A stretch of DNA of 64,000 nucleotides from an uncultured Clostridia bacterium (GCA_934254825.1 CAKQMB010000004.1:1-64000), one strand, 5' to 3'. Positions 32,310 through 42,251 are shown, numbered from the stretch's first letter. Numbers and translations are program-made. The notes: a model not told the origin generated them from the letters alone.

Positions 32310-34742
32310 TTACTTTATCTGTTTTAAATGCCATATTCTTTCGGCATACTCTTTGATACTTCTGTCCGCGGAGAATATTCCCGCGCCCGCTATATTGTTG
32401 AGCGACATTTTATTCCACTTTAAAACGTCCTTATACGTTTTGTCCGCCTTGTCGTGAACGGCGAGGAAATCGCTGAAATCCGCCATACACATATAAGGAT
32501 CGGCGATAGGCGAATTGGTGAGAAGATAGGTTGCGATATCGTCGAACTTCTCGCCCGCAAAACCGTTTTTAAGGCTTGCGATAACCTTTTGCAGAACAAC
32601 GTTATTATTATAGAAAGCGCACGCGTCGTAGCCGTGTTTCCAGAGATCCTCGACCTGTTTTGCGTTCATTCCGAATATAAATATATTCTCGTCGCCGACG
32701 GACTCTCTCATTTCTACGTTCGCGCCGTCCAGAGTTCCTATCGTGAGCGCGCCGTTTATCATAAACTTCATATTGCCCGTGCCGCTCGCTTCCTTTCCCG
32801 CAGTGGATATCTGCTCGGAAATTTCGGTTGCCGGCATTAAAGTTTCAGCCATCGTAACGTTATAATCTTCGAGATATAAAACGTTGAGCTTTTCTCTTAT
32901 TCTCTTGTCGGGATTTTTTCTGAGATCTTCCGCAATCGAGCAAAGAAGTTTGATAATCCTCTTAGCCATATAGTACCCGGGAGCGGCTTTCGCGCCGAAA
33001 ATAAATGTCTTCGGGATAACGTCCGCGTCGGGATTTTCTTTAAGATTGTTATAAAGATTGATGATATACATTGCGTTCAAAAGCTGACGCTTGTATTCGT
33101 GCAATCTCTTTGCCTGAACGTCGAAAATCGAGTCGGGCGAAAGCGTGTAACCCGTCTTTTTGTAAACATAGGTCGCAAGCTGACTTTTCTTTATTCTCTT
33201 TATTTCCGCCAGGCGTTTCAGAACCGTTTCGTCGTTCTCGAAAGCCTTGAATTTCCTAAGCTCCTCGGAATTCATAACGAATCCGTCGCCGATACACTCG
33301 GTAAGAAGTTCGGTAAGTTCTTTGTTAGACTGGCAAAGCCATCTTCTGTGCGCGATACCGTTAGTAACGTTGGTAAACTTCTCGGGGTATGCGTCGTTGA
33401 AGTCCTTGAAAATGCTGTTCTTGATTATATCGCTGTGGAGCTTGGAAACGCCGTTTACGGTGTGCGAGGCGACAACCGAAAGGTTAGCCATTCTCGCCTG
33501 TCCGTGCGAAAGGATTGACATTCTCTCGATTTTATCCCAGTCTCCCGGGAATTTATTCCACATTTCTCCGCAAAATCTCTGATTTATTTCCTTTAAGATA
33601 GCGTAAATTCTCGGAAGTCTTCTTTCGATAAGATCCTCGTTCCACTTCTCCAAAGCTTCGCTCATAACCGTATGGTTGGTGTAAGCGACCGTTCTTTTTA
33701 CGATATCCCACGCGTCGTCCCAACCGAATCCGTGTTCGTCCATAAGTATTCTCATAAGTTCGGGAATACAAAGCGCGGGGTGCGTGTCGTTGATATGGAT
33801 CGCCGCCATATCGGGAAGAGTGTGCAGATCGCCGTATCTTCTGACATGTTCGTTAATAATATTCTGCAACGTTGCCGAGACAAGGAAATACTGTTGTTTA
33901 AGTCTTAACGATTTACCCTCGGAGTGATTGTCGGAAGGATACAAAACCTTGGAAATAAGCTCGGCTTCGTTATCTTCCTGCATACAACGAACGTAATCGC
34001 CCTCGGAGAACGAGTTCATATCGAAGTTTCTTACGCTTTTCGCCGCCCAGAGTCTTAAAACGGATACGGCTTCGGAATCTTTACCCGAAATCATCATATC
34101 GTAAGGCACGGCTTCGACTTCCTGACAGTCGGTCTGAACGATTTTCATTCCCTCGTTCGTCCATTCCTCGCTGATTTTCCCGTCGAATTTAACCCTTACA
34201 GCCATATCAGAACGGGGCGTAAGCCAAACTTCTCCGCCGGGAAGCCACACGTCGGGCAATTCTGTCTGCCAGCCGTCGACTATTTTCTGTTTGAAAAGTC
34301 CGTATTCATAGCGGATTGAATAACCCATTGCGGGATAGTTTCCGCTTGCCAAAGCATCCATAAAGCAAGCCGCAAGCCTTCCGAGACCGCCGTTGCCGAG
34401 ACCTGCGTCAGGTTCAAGTTCGTAAAGATCTTCGAGCGTTAAGCCTCTCGTTTTCAAAACTTTGCTTACCTGTTCCTCTATACCGAGGTTATAAACGTTG
34501 TTTTTGAGCGAACGCCCGAGCAGAAATTCCATGCAAAGATAATATACTCTTTTGGCTTTCGCGGCTTTCGTTTTGTAGTGATAAGCGTTGCGTTTTTCCA
34601 AAAGTATGTCTCTTACCGCCATAACGACCGCTTTATAAAGCTGTTCGGTGGTTGCTTCCTTGACAGAAACGCCGAAATATCTCGAAAGTTTTCCGCTTAT
34701 TACGTCCTTCATTTCTTTGGGCGTGATTTCAGTTTTTCCCAT
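32310..34742 (-). CDS. glgP: Glycogen/maltodextrin phosphorylase
   Basis: 810 residues, normal for GT35. It releases glucose-1-phosphate from alpha-1,4 glucan. The pyridoxal phosphate lysine is in EASGTGNMKFMINGAL (around residue 657). N-terminal NLGIEEQVSK and GLGNGGLGRLAACFMDALAS are glycogen-phosphorylase blocks, and HINDTHPAL and NVTNGIAHRRWL are substrate-site segments. ACAGGAG lies before the ATG. It is 23 bases downstream of glgA, in the same direction, so synthesis and breakdown genes share one transcription unit. Confidence 0.96.
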   Translation of the reverse strand: MGKTEITPKEMKDVISGKLSRYFGVSVKEATTEQLYKAVVMAVRDILLEKRNAYHYKTKAAKAKRVYYLCMEFLLGRSLKNNVYNLGIEEQVSKVLKTRGLTLEDLYELEPDAGLGNGGLGRLAACFMDALASGNYPAMGYSIRYEYGLFKQKIVDGWQTELPDVWLPGGEVWLTPRSDMAVRVKFDGKISEEWTNEGMKIVQTDCQEVEAVPYDMMISGKDSEAVSVLRLWAAKSVRNFDMNSFSEGDYVRCMQEDNEAELISKVLYPSDNHSEGKSLRLKQQYFLVSATLQNIINEHVRRYGDLHTLPDMAAIHINDTHPALCIPELMRILMDEHGFGWDDAWDIVKRTVAYTNHTVMSEALEKWNEDLIERRLPRIYAILKEINQRFCGEMWNKFPGDWDKIERMSILSHGQARMANLSVVASHTVNGVSKLHSDIIKNSIFKDFNDAYPEKFTNVTNGIAHRRWLCQSNKELTELLTECIGDGFVMNSEELRKFKAFENDETVLKRLAEIKRIKKSQLATYVYKKTGYTLSPDSIFDVQAKRLHEYKRQLLNAMYIINLYNNLKENPDADVIPKTFIFGAKAAPGYYMAKRIIKLLCSIAEDLRKNPDKRIREKLNVLYLEDYNVTMAETLMPATEISEQISTAGKEASGTGNMKFMINGALTIGTLDGANVEMRESVGDENIFIFGMNAKQVEDLWKHGYDACAFYNNNVVLQKVIASLKNGFAGEKFDDIATYLLTNSPIADPYMCMADFSDFLAVHDKADKTYKDVLKWNKMSLNNIAGAGIFSADRSIKEYAERIWHLKQIK

Positions 34743-34765
34743 TTAAGTCTCCTGTTTGTCGGATT

Positions 34766-36538
34766 TTATTTTATAAGCCCCAACATTTTGTCGTATAATT
34801 TCTCATATTCTCCCGACGATTTCTGCCAACTGAAATCGGTAGACATCGCATTTTTCACAATTTCGTTCCATTCGTTTTTGTTGCCGAAAGTGTAAATAGC
34901 GTCTTTAACGACGTAAAGCATTTCGTGGGCGTTGTAGTTTCCGAAAACAAAACCGTTTCCACCCTTTCTCTCGGCGTTATTGTGCGGCGCGATACTGTCG
35001 AACAGTCCGCCCGTCGCTCTTACCACGGGAACTGCGCCGTACTTGCAGGCGATCATCTGCGAAAGTCCGCAAGGCTCTTGTTTTGACGGCATAAGGAAAA
35101 TATCCGAAGCCGAATAAAGCTTGCTCGCAAGATCTTTATTATAAGCTATTATCGCTCTGCACTTGCCCGAATACCTTTCGGCTAAGCCCTTGAAAAATTC
35201 TTCGTATTCGCCCTCGCCCTTACCGAGAATAACGACCTGCACGTTTTCGGCAAGAAGTTCTTCTATCACGCATTTGATGAGTTCGAGTCCTTTTGCGGGA
35301 ACAAGGCGCGATATAACGGAAATAAGCGGAGCGTCGGCTTTTTCGGGAAGACCGAGCATCTTTTGAAGTTCGGATTTGCAAACGGCTTTCCCGCTCATAT
35401 CCTTTACGGAATAATTCTTGAAGAGTTTTTCGTCCGTTGCGGGATTATAAACGGTTTCGTCTATACCGTTCAGTATGCCCGAAAGTTTGAATTCGTTTTC
35501 GCAGACGGCATATTGAAGACCGTGAGCGAAGAACGGATTTTTGATCTCGTTGGCATACATGGGAGATACGGTCGAAAATCTGTCCGAAAGCTGAATCGCG
35601 CCTTTCATAAGGTTAAGACAACCCTCGTAATCGAGAACGTTTTTAACGCTTTCCGGAAGTCCGAAAAGATCTGCCAGACATTCGTAGCCGTATTTACCCT
35701 GATATTCTATGTTATGAATAGTAAACAATGCTTTTATGTGGTCGTAACCGTAACGATTTGCATAAAGCGTTTTAAGATATATAACCGCAAGAGCCGCCTG
35801 CCAGTCGTGACAATGAAGGATTTCAGGATAATAATCGAGGTGAACCATCATTTCGAGAACGGCTTTGGAGAAAAACGCATATCTTTCCCCGTCGTCGAAA
35901 TAGCCGTAAAGTCCGCTTCTCTTGAAATAGTATTCGTTATCGATAAAGTAGAACGTTACGCCGTCCGCTTTAAGCGAAAATACGCCGCAATACTGATTTC
36001 TCCACGCAAGAGGGACATTGAAATTCATCAAAAATCTCATCTGCGTTCTGTACTTCTGATCTATATCTCCGTAAAGCGGCATAACCACTCTTACGTCGTA
36101 ATTGCCGTTTTTCGCAAGCGCTTTGGGAAGGGAACCTATAACGTCCGCCAAACCGCCCGTTCCGAGATAGGGGTTAGCTTCGCTTGCAACAAACATAACG
36201 GAATTTAAAGTTCTCACCGTGAAATTAACGTCTCCCGAAGCAACCTCGGGCATGGCGTCTTTAACTATATTTTCTTCCTTTTTCGGATTATCCGTCGATT
36301 TTTTATCTTTTTTTACGGCTTTTTCAACCGCAGCGGGTTTTCCCTCTTTAACTTTCTTCGTTGTTGCGGTTTTTCCCTCTTTAACGGTCTTTTCAGCCGC
36401 GACGGTTTTTTCTTCTTTAACGGTCTTTTTAGCCGTTGCGGGCTTTTCTTCCTTTACGGTTTTTTTAGTCGTTGCGGATTTTGCCTTCTTTTTCTCTTCG
36501 ACTTTTTCTTCGGTATTTTTAACAGTAGTTTTTGCCAT
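34766..36538 (-). CDS. glgA: Glycogen synthase with a lysine-rich N-terminal extension
   Basis: 590 residues, against about 480 for the usual bacterial enzyme. Residues 112-590 form the GT5 enzyme that adds glucose from ADP-glucose to glycogen: VMFVASEANPYLGTGGLADV, FTIHNIEYQGK, ISRLVPAKGLELI, and MPSKQEPCGLSQMIACKYG. Residues 1-108 are an extra tail made of K/A/T/E with repeats of KKTVKEEK, like histone H1 or other disordered basic tails. The nucleotide-site motif reads G-T-G-G (126-129) instead of the E. coli K-T-G-G. The ribosome site AAGGAG fits the tail's own ATG, so the tail is translated. It lies between glgD and glgP. Confidence 0.94.
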   Translation of the reverse strand: MAKTTVKNTEEKVEEKKKAKSATTKKTVKEEKPATAKKTVKEEKTVAAEKTVKEGKTATTKKVKEGKPAAVEKAVKKDKKSTDNPKKEENIVKDAMPEVASGDVNFTVRTLNSVMFVASEANPYLGTGGLADVIGSLPKALAKNGNYDVRVVMPLYGDIDQKYRTQMRFLMNFNVPLAWRNQYCGVFSLKADGVTFYFIDNEYYFKRSGLYGYFDDGERYAFFSKAVLEMMVHLDYYPEILHCHDWQAALAVIYLKTLYANRYGYDHIKALFTIHNIEYQGKYGYECLADLFGLPESVKNVLDYEGCLNLMKGAIQLSDRFSTVSPMYANEIKNPFFAHGLQYAVCENEFKLSGILNGIDETVYNPATDEKLFKNYSVKDMSGKAVCKSELQKMLGLPEKADAPLISVISRLVPAKGLELIKCVIEELLAENVQVVILGKGEGEYEEFFKGLAERYSGKCRAIIAYNKDLASKLYSASDIFLMPSKQEPCGLSQMIACKYGAVPVVRATGGLFDSIAPHNNAERKGGNGFVFGNYNAHEMLYVVKDAIYTFGNKNEWNEIVKNAMSTDFSWQKSSGEYEKLYDKMLGLIK

Positions 36539-36550
36539 ATTAAGCTCCTT

Positions 36551-37660
36551 TTAAATTACCGTTCCCTTAGCTATGTAGAACGGGTGATTTTCACTGCCCG
36601 AAAGCGTTCTTCTGTCTTTTATCAGAGTGTTTTTATCGGTTATTATGCAGTTCATCGTGACCTGTTCGCCGACGGTGGTATTCTGCATTATCACGCAGTT
36701 TTTTATAACCGTGCCGCGACCGACCGTAACTCCTCTGAAAATTATACTGTTATAAACTTCTCCTTCGATTATGCAACCGTCGGCAATAAGCGAATTGTTG
36801 ACGATTGCGTTTTCTCCGTAACGCGTAGGCGCGGAGTCCTTTACTTTGGTGTAAATATTCGATTTTCTGAAAACCTCTTCTCTTACTTCTTTATTTAAAA
36901 GTCTGAGATTTTCGTCGTAATATTTTTGAAGCGAAGTTATCTCTTCGTAATACCCTTTATGTTCGTAAGCTCTTACTTTTCCGTAAGAAAGCTGAGACGA
37001 AATAACTTCTTTTACGAAAGACTTTGCCCCGTGCGAAAACGCGTCCGACAAAAGACTTATAAGAAGCGTTCTCGAAATGATTACCATATTCGTATAAACG
37101 TTTACGGTTTCGCTTTGAGAATCGTATACGATTTCTTTAACTTTATTGTCCTCGTCGATATCGAGAAAAACGTTCTCTCTTCCGCCGACTTCGCCTCTCT
37201 GTTTCTTGACGTAAACAAGCGTCATATCCGAGCCTTTCGAAATGTGTTCCGCGATAATCGGTTTGAAATCGACCGCGCAGACCATATCGGAGTCGCTCAT
37301 AACGACGTATTCCTCGTGAGACTTGGTTAAAAAACCCGTGACGCTTTTCAAAGCTTCGAGTCTCGTGGAATAAAGCATACTGCTTTCCGTAACGCCGAAC
37401 GGCGGAAGAATATACAACCCCCCGACGTGACGGGCAAGATCCCAGTCCTTTCCGCTTCCGATATGATCCATCAGAGACTGAAAGTTGCTTTTCGTGATTA
37501 TTCCGACCTTTGTGATATCGGAATTTACCATATTGGAAAGAGCGAAGTCGACAAGGCGATATCTTCCGCAAAACGGAATGGAAGCGACCGTTCTTTTCGC
37601 GGTAAGTTCGGGAACGTTGTTATCGTGTATATTTGAAAAAATTAAACCGAGCGTACTCAT
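36551..37660 (-). CDS. glgD: GlgD, regulatory-type subunit of ADP-glucose pyrophosphorylase
   Basis: 369 residues. The nucleotidyltransferase fold (IPFCGRYRLVDFALSN, about 28-43) is followed by a left-handed beta-helix (NSLIADGCIIEGEVYNSIIF). The catalytic GGxGxRL loop found in GlgC is missing; instead the start reads LGLIFSNIHDNN. In Firmicutes GlgD pairs with GlgC and raises its activity while being inactive alone. It is 12 bases downstream of glgC, as usual. AAGGAGG precedes the ATG. Confidence 0.94.
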   Translation of the reverse strand: MSTLGLIFSNIHDNNVPELTAKRTVASIPFCGRYRLVDFALSNMVNSDITKVGIITKSNFQSLMDHIGSGKDWDLARHVGGLYILPPFGVTESSMLYSTRLEALKSVTGFLTKSHEEYVVMSDSDMVCAVDFKPIIAEHISKGSDMTLVYVKKQRGEVGGRENVFLDIDEDNKVKEIVYDSQSETVNVYTNMVIISRTLLISLLSDAFSHGAKSFVKEVISSQLSYGKVRAYEHKGYYEEITSLQKYYDENLRLLNKEVREEVFRKSNIYTKVKDSAPTRYGENAIVNNSLIADGCIIEGEVYNSIIFRGVTVGRGTVIKNCVIMQNTTVGEQVTMNCIITDKNTLIKDRRTLSGSENHPFYIAKGTVI

Positions 37661-37672
37661 CTTCTTCCCTCC

Positions 37673-38863
37673 TTAAACGTTTTCGTCGACGATCTGCCCC
37701 GCGCCGATAACGGCGTTATCGGAGACGGTTATATCTCTTCCGAGAACCGCGACGGAAAGCGAGTCGTCTTTCTGACCTTCGCCGACTACCGCGTTTTTGC
37801 CTATTTTTACGTTTTCGTCGATAATGGCGTGTTCGACGACGGCGCCTTCGTCTATTTCGGCGCAGGCGTAAATAATCGAATTTTTAACTATCGCGCCTTT
37901 TGCGATTTTAACGTCGTGTGACAAAATACTGTTTTCCACGCTTCCGTCGATTTCGCAACCCGATACCACCATAGAGTTTACTATGCGCGCGTCGCTTCCG
38001 ATAAACTGCGGCGGAGCAATCGGGTTTCTCGAACGAATTCTCCATGACGGATCGGCGATATCGAATTTAGGCGCTTCGCCCAGTAAATCCATATTCGATT
38101 CGTAAAGCGAATTTATCGTTCCCACGTCTTTCCAGTAACCCTTGAACGTGTAAGAAACCATCTTTTCACCCGCGTTAAGCATCTTCGGAAGAACGTTCTT
38201 TCCGAAATCGTTGGAGCTTGACGGATCGGCTTCGTCCTCTTCGAGGTATTTATACATTTTATCCGCCGAGAAAATATATATTCCCATGGACGCGAGGTCG
38301 CTTTTCGGCTGTTTCGGTTTTTCTTCGAACTGATAAATTATTCCGTCCTTATCGACGTTCAATATACCGAATCTCGAAGCCTCGGAAAGCGGAACTTTTA
38401 TCGCCGCTATCGTACAATCCGCGCCGCTTTCTTTATGTCTTCTGAGCATATCGGCGTAATCCATTTTGTAAATATGATCGCCCGAAAGCACGAGAACATA
38501 ATCCGGATTATATCTTTTTATGAACGAAATATTCTGATAGATAGCGTTTGCCGTCCCTTTAAACCATTCCGAACCGTGCTTCGCCTGATAAGGCGAAAGA
38601 ATATGAACTCCGCCGTTGGATCTGTCGAGATCCCACGGTTCGCCGTTGCCGATATAGTCGTTTAAAATAAGCGGCTGGTACTGCGTTAAAACGCCGACCG
38701 TGTCTATACCCGAGTTAACGCAGTTGGAAAGCGGAAAATCGATTATTCTGTACTTTCCGCCGAACGTTACCGCAGGTTTCGCTATTTTGTTCGTAAGCGC
38801 AAACAGTCTGCTTCCCTGCCCTCCGGCAAGAAGCATGGCTACGCACTCTTTTTTGCTTATCAT
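37673..38863 (-). CDS. glgC: Glucose-1-phosphate adenylyltransferase (ADP-glucose pyrophosphorylase)
   Basis: 396 residues. It makes ADP-glucose from ATP and glucose-1-phosphate, the controlled step of glycogen synthesis. The N-terminal catalytic loop LLAGGQGSRLFALTNKIAKP carries the pyrophosphorylase signature, followed by FGGKYRIIDFPLSNC, SGDHIYKMDY and FEEKPKQPKS. The C-terminal beta-helix (SILSHDVKIAKGAIVKNS) holds regulatory sites in the family. It sits between glgB and glgD with 12- and 37-base gaps and AGGGAGG before the ATG. Classical allosteric residues cannot be judged by eye. Confidence 0.96.
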   Translation of the reverse strand: MISKKECVAMLLAGGQGSRLFALTNKIAKPAVTFGGKYRIIDFPLSNCVNSGIDTVGVLTQYQPLILNDYIGNGEPWDLDRSNGGVHILSPYQAKHGSEWFKGTANAIYQNISFIKRYNPDYVLVLSGDHIYKMDYADMLRRHKESGADCTIAAIKVPLSEASRFGILNVDKDGIIYQFEEKPKQPKSDLASMGIYIFSADKMYKYLEEDEADPSSSNDFGKNVLPKMLNAGEKMVSYTFKGYWKDVGTINSLYESNMDLLGEAPKFDIADPSWRIRSRNPIAPPQFIGSDARIVNSMVVSGCEIDGSVENSILSHDVKIAKGAIVKNSIIYACAEIDEGAVVEHAIIDENVKIGKNAVVGEGQKDDSLSVAVLGRDITVSDNAVIGAGQIVDENV

Positions 38864-38900
38864 TTTACCCTCCCTTTTTCGTCGGATCTCCCGACAGGTT

Positions 38901-40766
38901 TTATTTGATTTTTAAAAGATATATGAAAGACAGCTTCGGCATTTCGATTTCTATCGACTCCGATTTACCGTTCCATTCCTTTTGTTCCGATTTGTAAATT
39001 CTCTTTTTATTCTTTCCGTTTCCGCCGTATATGGTTTTATCGGAATTGAAAACGACTTTATATTCGCCCTTTTCCACGCCTATACGGTAAGCGAAATCCG
39101 CTCCGCTGAAATTTATCACCGCGACGATCTGTCTTTCGCCGAACTTTCTCACGAAAGCGAGCGAATTTTTTTCGCTGTCGTCCGCGGCAAGCCATTCGAA
39201 TCCGTTCCAACCGTCGTCGTCGCCATAAAGCGCGGGTTCGGAAAGATAGAACTCGTTAAGTTCGGTAAAAAATCTGTCAAGCTTGTTATGCTTCTCGTAG
39301 TCCTTTAAGAAAAATTCGAGACCTTCTTTATAATTCCACTCTTTGAACTGACCGAATTCGCAACCCATAAACATAAGTTTTTTTCCGGGGTGAGCAGTCA
39401 TATAACCCATAAACGCCCTGTCGCCCGCGAACTTATCGTCGTAATCGCCGAATTGTTTGTTCAAAAGCGAAGCTTTTCCGTGAACCACTTCGTCGTGCGA
39501 AATCGGAAGAATGTAATGCTCCGAAAAAGCATACATCATAGAAAAATTAAGCTTGTTATGCTCGTATTTTCTGAAAAGCGGGTCGACTTTGACGTAAGAA
39601 AGTACGTCGTTCATCCAACCCATATTCCATTTGTAATCGAACCCGAGTCCGCCGTCGTCGACCGGTCTCGTAACGTACGGATAAGCGGTCGACTCCTCGG
39701 CGATCATTATCGCGTAAGGAAACTCTTCGTGAACGGCTTTATTGAGCTTTTTCACGAAAGAAATCGCTTCGAGATTTTTATTGTCGCCGTATTGATTGGG
39801 AAGCCATTCCCCCGGTTTTTTGTCATAATCGAGATAAAGCATGGAAGCGACCGCGTCCACCCTTATGCCGTCTATATGGTACTTCTCGAAAAAGAAGCAG
39901 GCGGACGAAACGAGGAAGGACTGAACTTCCGTTCTTCCGTAATCGAATCTTCTCGTTCCCCAACCTTTATGCTCTATTCTGTCCCAACCTTTATTTTCGT
40001 AAAGGGGCGCGCCGTCGAATTCGTACAAACCGAATTCGTCCTTAGGGAAATGCGCGGGAACCCAGTCGAGGATAACGCCGATATTTTCCTTATGGAAAGC
40101 GTCGACAAGCTTCATAAAATCTTTCGGCGTTCCGAGCCTCGAAGTAACCGCAAAATACCCCGTAGGCTGATATCCCCACGAACCGTCGAACGGATATTCG
40201 GTTACGGGCATCATCTCGACGTAGTTGTAGCCGTGGTTTTTAACGTACGGCACAAGCTCGTCTATAAGCTCCTCATAAGAATAGTAGTCGCCGTTCTCCT
40301 TTCTCTTGAAAGACAAAAGATTGACTTCGTAAATATTCATCGGAAGCGCGTGCGTATTTTTTGTCGCCCTTTTTCCGACGTATTCCCCGTCGTTCCATTT
40401 ATACCCGTCGAGGTCGTATATCTTCGAAGCCGTTTCGGGTGTGATTTCGGCGTGGAAAGCGTACGGATCGGCTTTTAAAACTTCGCCTTTTTGCGAAACT
40501 ACGCAGTACTTATAATTGTCGTAAACCTTTAATCCCTCGACGAACGTTTCGAAAACTCCGTCGTCGTTTACCATTGGATTTGCCGACTTATCCCAGCCGT
40601 TGAAATCCCCGACAACCGAAACGGATATCGCCGACGGCGCCCACACTCTGAACACTACGCCTTCTTTTTTGCCGCGCTTTGCAAAGTGCGCGCCGAGATA
40701 TTCGTATGCCTTATAATTCGTTCCCTGATGAAAAAGGTATTTTGCAAGCTCGTCCTTCTTTGGCAT
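38901..40766 (-). CDS. glgB: 1,4-alpha-glucan branching enzyme
   Basis: 621 residues. A CBM48 domain (about 15-110; GVVFRVWAPSAISVSVVGDFN) precedes the GH13 barrel. Catalytic regions are ILDWVPAHFP, DGIRVDAVASMLYLDY (nucleophile Asp), IAEEST (acid Glu) and ISHDEVVHGK. It creates alpha-1,6 branches in glycogen. GWNGFEWLAADDSEKN and the C-terminal beta domain complete the family layout. ACAGGAG lies before the ATG. Second gene of the glycogen run after pgi. Confidence 0.96.
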   Translation of the reverse strand: MPKKDELAKYLFHQGTNYKAYEYLGAHFAKRGKKEGVVFRVWAPSAISVSVVGDFNGWDKSANPMVNDDGVFETFVEGLKVYDNYKYCVVSQKGEVLKADPYAFHAEITPETASKIYDLDGYKWNDGEYVGKRATKNTHALPMNIYEVNLLSFKRKENGDYYSYEELIDELVPYVKNHGYNYVEMMPVTEYPFDGSWGYQPTGYFAVTSRLGTPKDFMKLVDAFHKENIGVILDWVPAHFPKDEFGLYEFDGAPLYENKGWDRIEHKGWGTRRFDYGRTEVQSFLVSSACFFFEKYHIDGIRVDAVASMLYLDYDKKPGEWLPNQYGDNKNLEAISFVKKLNKAVHEEFPYAIMIAEESTAYPYVTRPVDDGGLGFDYKWNMGWMNDVLSYVKVDPLFRKYEHNKLNFSMMYAFSEHYILPISHDEVVHGKASLLNKQFGDYDDKFAGDRAFMGYMTAHPGKKLMFMGCEFGQFKEWNYKEGLEFFLKDYEKHNKLDRFFTELNEFYLSEPALYGDDDGWNGFEWLAADDSEKNSLAFVRKFGERQIVAVINFSGADFAYRIGVEKGEYKVVFNSDKTIYGGNGKNKKRIYKSEQKEWNGKSESIEIEMPKLSFIYLLKIK

Positions 40767-40796
40767 TTTCGCTCCTGTTACGATAATTTATTTATA

Positions 40797-42230
40797 TCAG
40801 ATAATATATCCGTCAAGTTTTTCGGGCGCTCTTTCAAGCTCTATTCTCTTGGCTTCGTAGCCTTTTCTGCCCAAAAGCGCATACGTCGCGTTTTTACCGT
40901 TTTCAACGCCCGGCTGATTGTAAGTGTTGATATTGAGGAATTCCCCTTCGAAAGCCGTCTGCATCTCGAAATAGCAGATAAGTTCTCCAATCGTGAACGC
41001 GTTTATCTCGGGAAGAATAATCGTATGATTCATTCTGTTTTTAACCGTGAGCGCGTATTCCGTAGCAACTCTTTCGGCGGAAATAAGCTCGTTGAGCGTG
41101 TGTCCGCAAAGGAAATGAACGTCGGGAATATCCTTGCATCCCTCGGGAATAACGACTTCCTTTCTGTATTTGCTCACGGCAAGGAACGTCACCACTTTAT
41201 CGTAAGGTCCTTCGGCATAAAGCTGAACCTGGCTGTGCTGATCGGTTACGCCGAGAGCTTTGACGGGGGTTTGTCCCGCATTTACTCTGTTGCCGGAATT
41301 ATCGACTTCCTTGCCGAGCGACTCCGCCCATATCTGGCAGTACCAGTCGGAGAAATATTTAAGTCCGTCCGCATAAGGCATCATAACGGAAATATTTTTG
41401 CCTCTCTTCATCGCGATATCCTGCAAAACGGCGTTCATAAGCGCGGGGTTTTTATTAAGACTCTTATTCATGGAAATTCTGTCCATATAAGCCGCGCCGG
41501 CAAGAAGTTCGCCGATATCCACGCCCGTTACCGCGGCGGGAAGCAAGCCGACGGGGCTTAACTCCGAAAATCTTCCGCCTACGCCGTCGGGAATATAGAA
41601 CGTTTTATATCCTTCCGCATTAGCGATTTTTATAAGATTACCCGTCTCTTTCGAAGTCGTTGCGATAATGTGATCTTTAACGTTATCACCGAGTTTGTCT
41701 TTAAGCATTTTATATATAATAAGATACTGAGACATCGTTTCGGACGTAGAACCGCTTTTTGTTATAACGTTGAAAACGGTTTTTTCAACGTCTATAACGT
41801 CAAAAAGCGCAGCCATTCTTTCGGGATCGACGTTGTCCTCGACATAAAACTTCGGGGCTTTTCTCTCCCTTGTAGGAAGGTCGTTATAATGAAGGTGACA
41901 AAGAGCCTGGAAAACCGCAATCGGTCCGAGCGCGCTTCCGCCTATGCCGAGTACCACGAAGTACTTCACGTTTTTTCTTATATCTTTTGCGACTTTATTG
42001 ATTTCTGCGACAATCTCTCTCTGATTGAACGGAAGTTCCGTCCAGCCGAGCCAGCCCTGACCTCTTTCGGAAGAGATTTTCTCGACCGCCTTGTCCGCCT
42101 TTATTCTGTAATCGTTAAGTTCGTCTTTCGTTATACCCTCTGCCCCGATAAAATCTTCCATCATGTTGTTGTAATCGAGCCTTAACGTCATTGCTCTTTT
42201 CCAATCTTTGTTCTGAAACCTTTTTGCCAT
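40797..42230 (-). CDS. pgi: Glucose-6-phosphate isomerase
   Basis: 477 residues. It interconverts glucose-6-phosphate and fructose-6-phosphate. LGIGGSALGPIAVFQ (about 93-107), ITKSGSTSETM (sugar phosphate loop) and GGRFSELSPVGLLPAA (PGI signature 1) are present, and KNRMNHTIILPEIN contains the late lysine region. The sequence is of the short, Clostridia/Bacteroides type. It is directly upstream of glgB by 30 bases, feeding fructose-6-phosphate into glucose phosphates for glycogen; a phosphoglucomutase is not in the window. Confidence 0.95.
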   Translation of the reverse strand: MAKRFQNKDWKRAMTLRLDYNNMMEDFIGAEGITKDELNDYRIKADKAVEKISSERGQGWLGWTELPFNQREIVAEINKVAKDIRKNVKYFVVLGIGGSALGPIAVFQALCHLHYNDLPTRERKAPKFYVEDNVDPERMAALFDVIDVEKTVFNVITKSGSTSETMSQYLIIYKMLKDKLGDNVKDHIIATTSKETGNLIKIANAEGYKTFYIPDGVGGRFSELSPVGLLPAAVTGVDIGELLAGAAYMDRISMNKSLNKNPALMNAVLQDIAMKRGKNISVMMPYADGLKYFSDWYCQIWAESLGKEVDNSGNRVNAGQTPVKALGVTDQHSQVQLYAEGPYDKVVTFLAVSKYRKEVVIPEGCKDIPDVHFLCGHTLNELISAERVATEYALTVKNRMNHTIILPEINAFTIGELICYFEMQTAFEGEFLNINTYNQPGVENGKNATYALLGRKGYEAKRIELERAPEKLDGYII

Positions 42231-42251
42231 AATGTTTTTCTCCTTGAAGAT

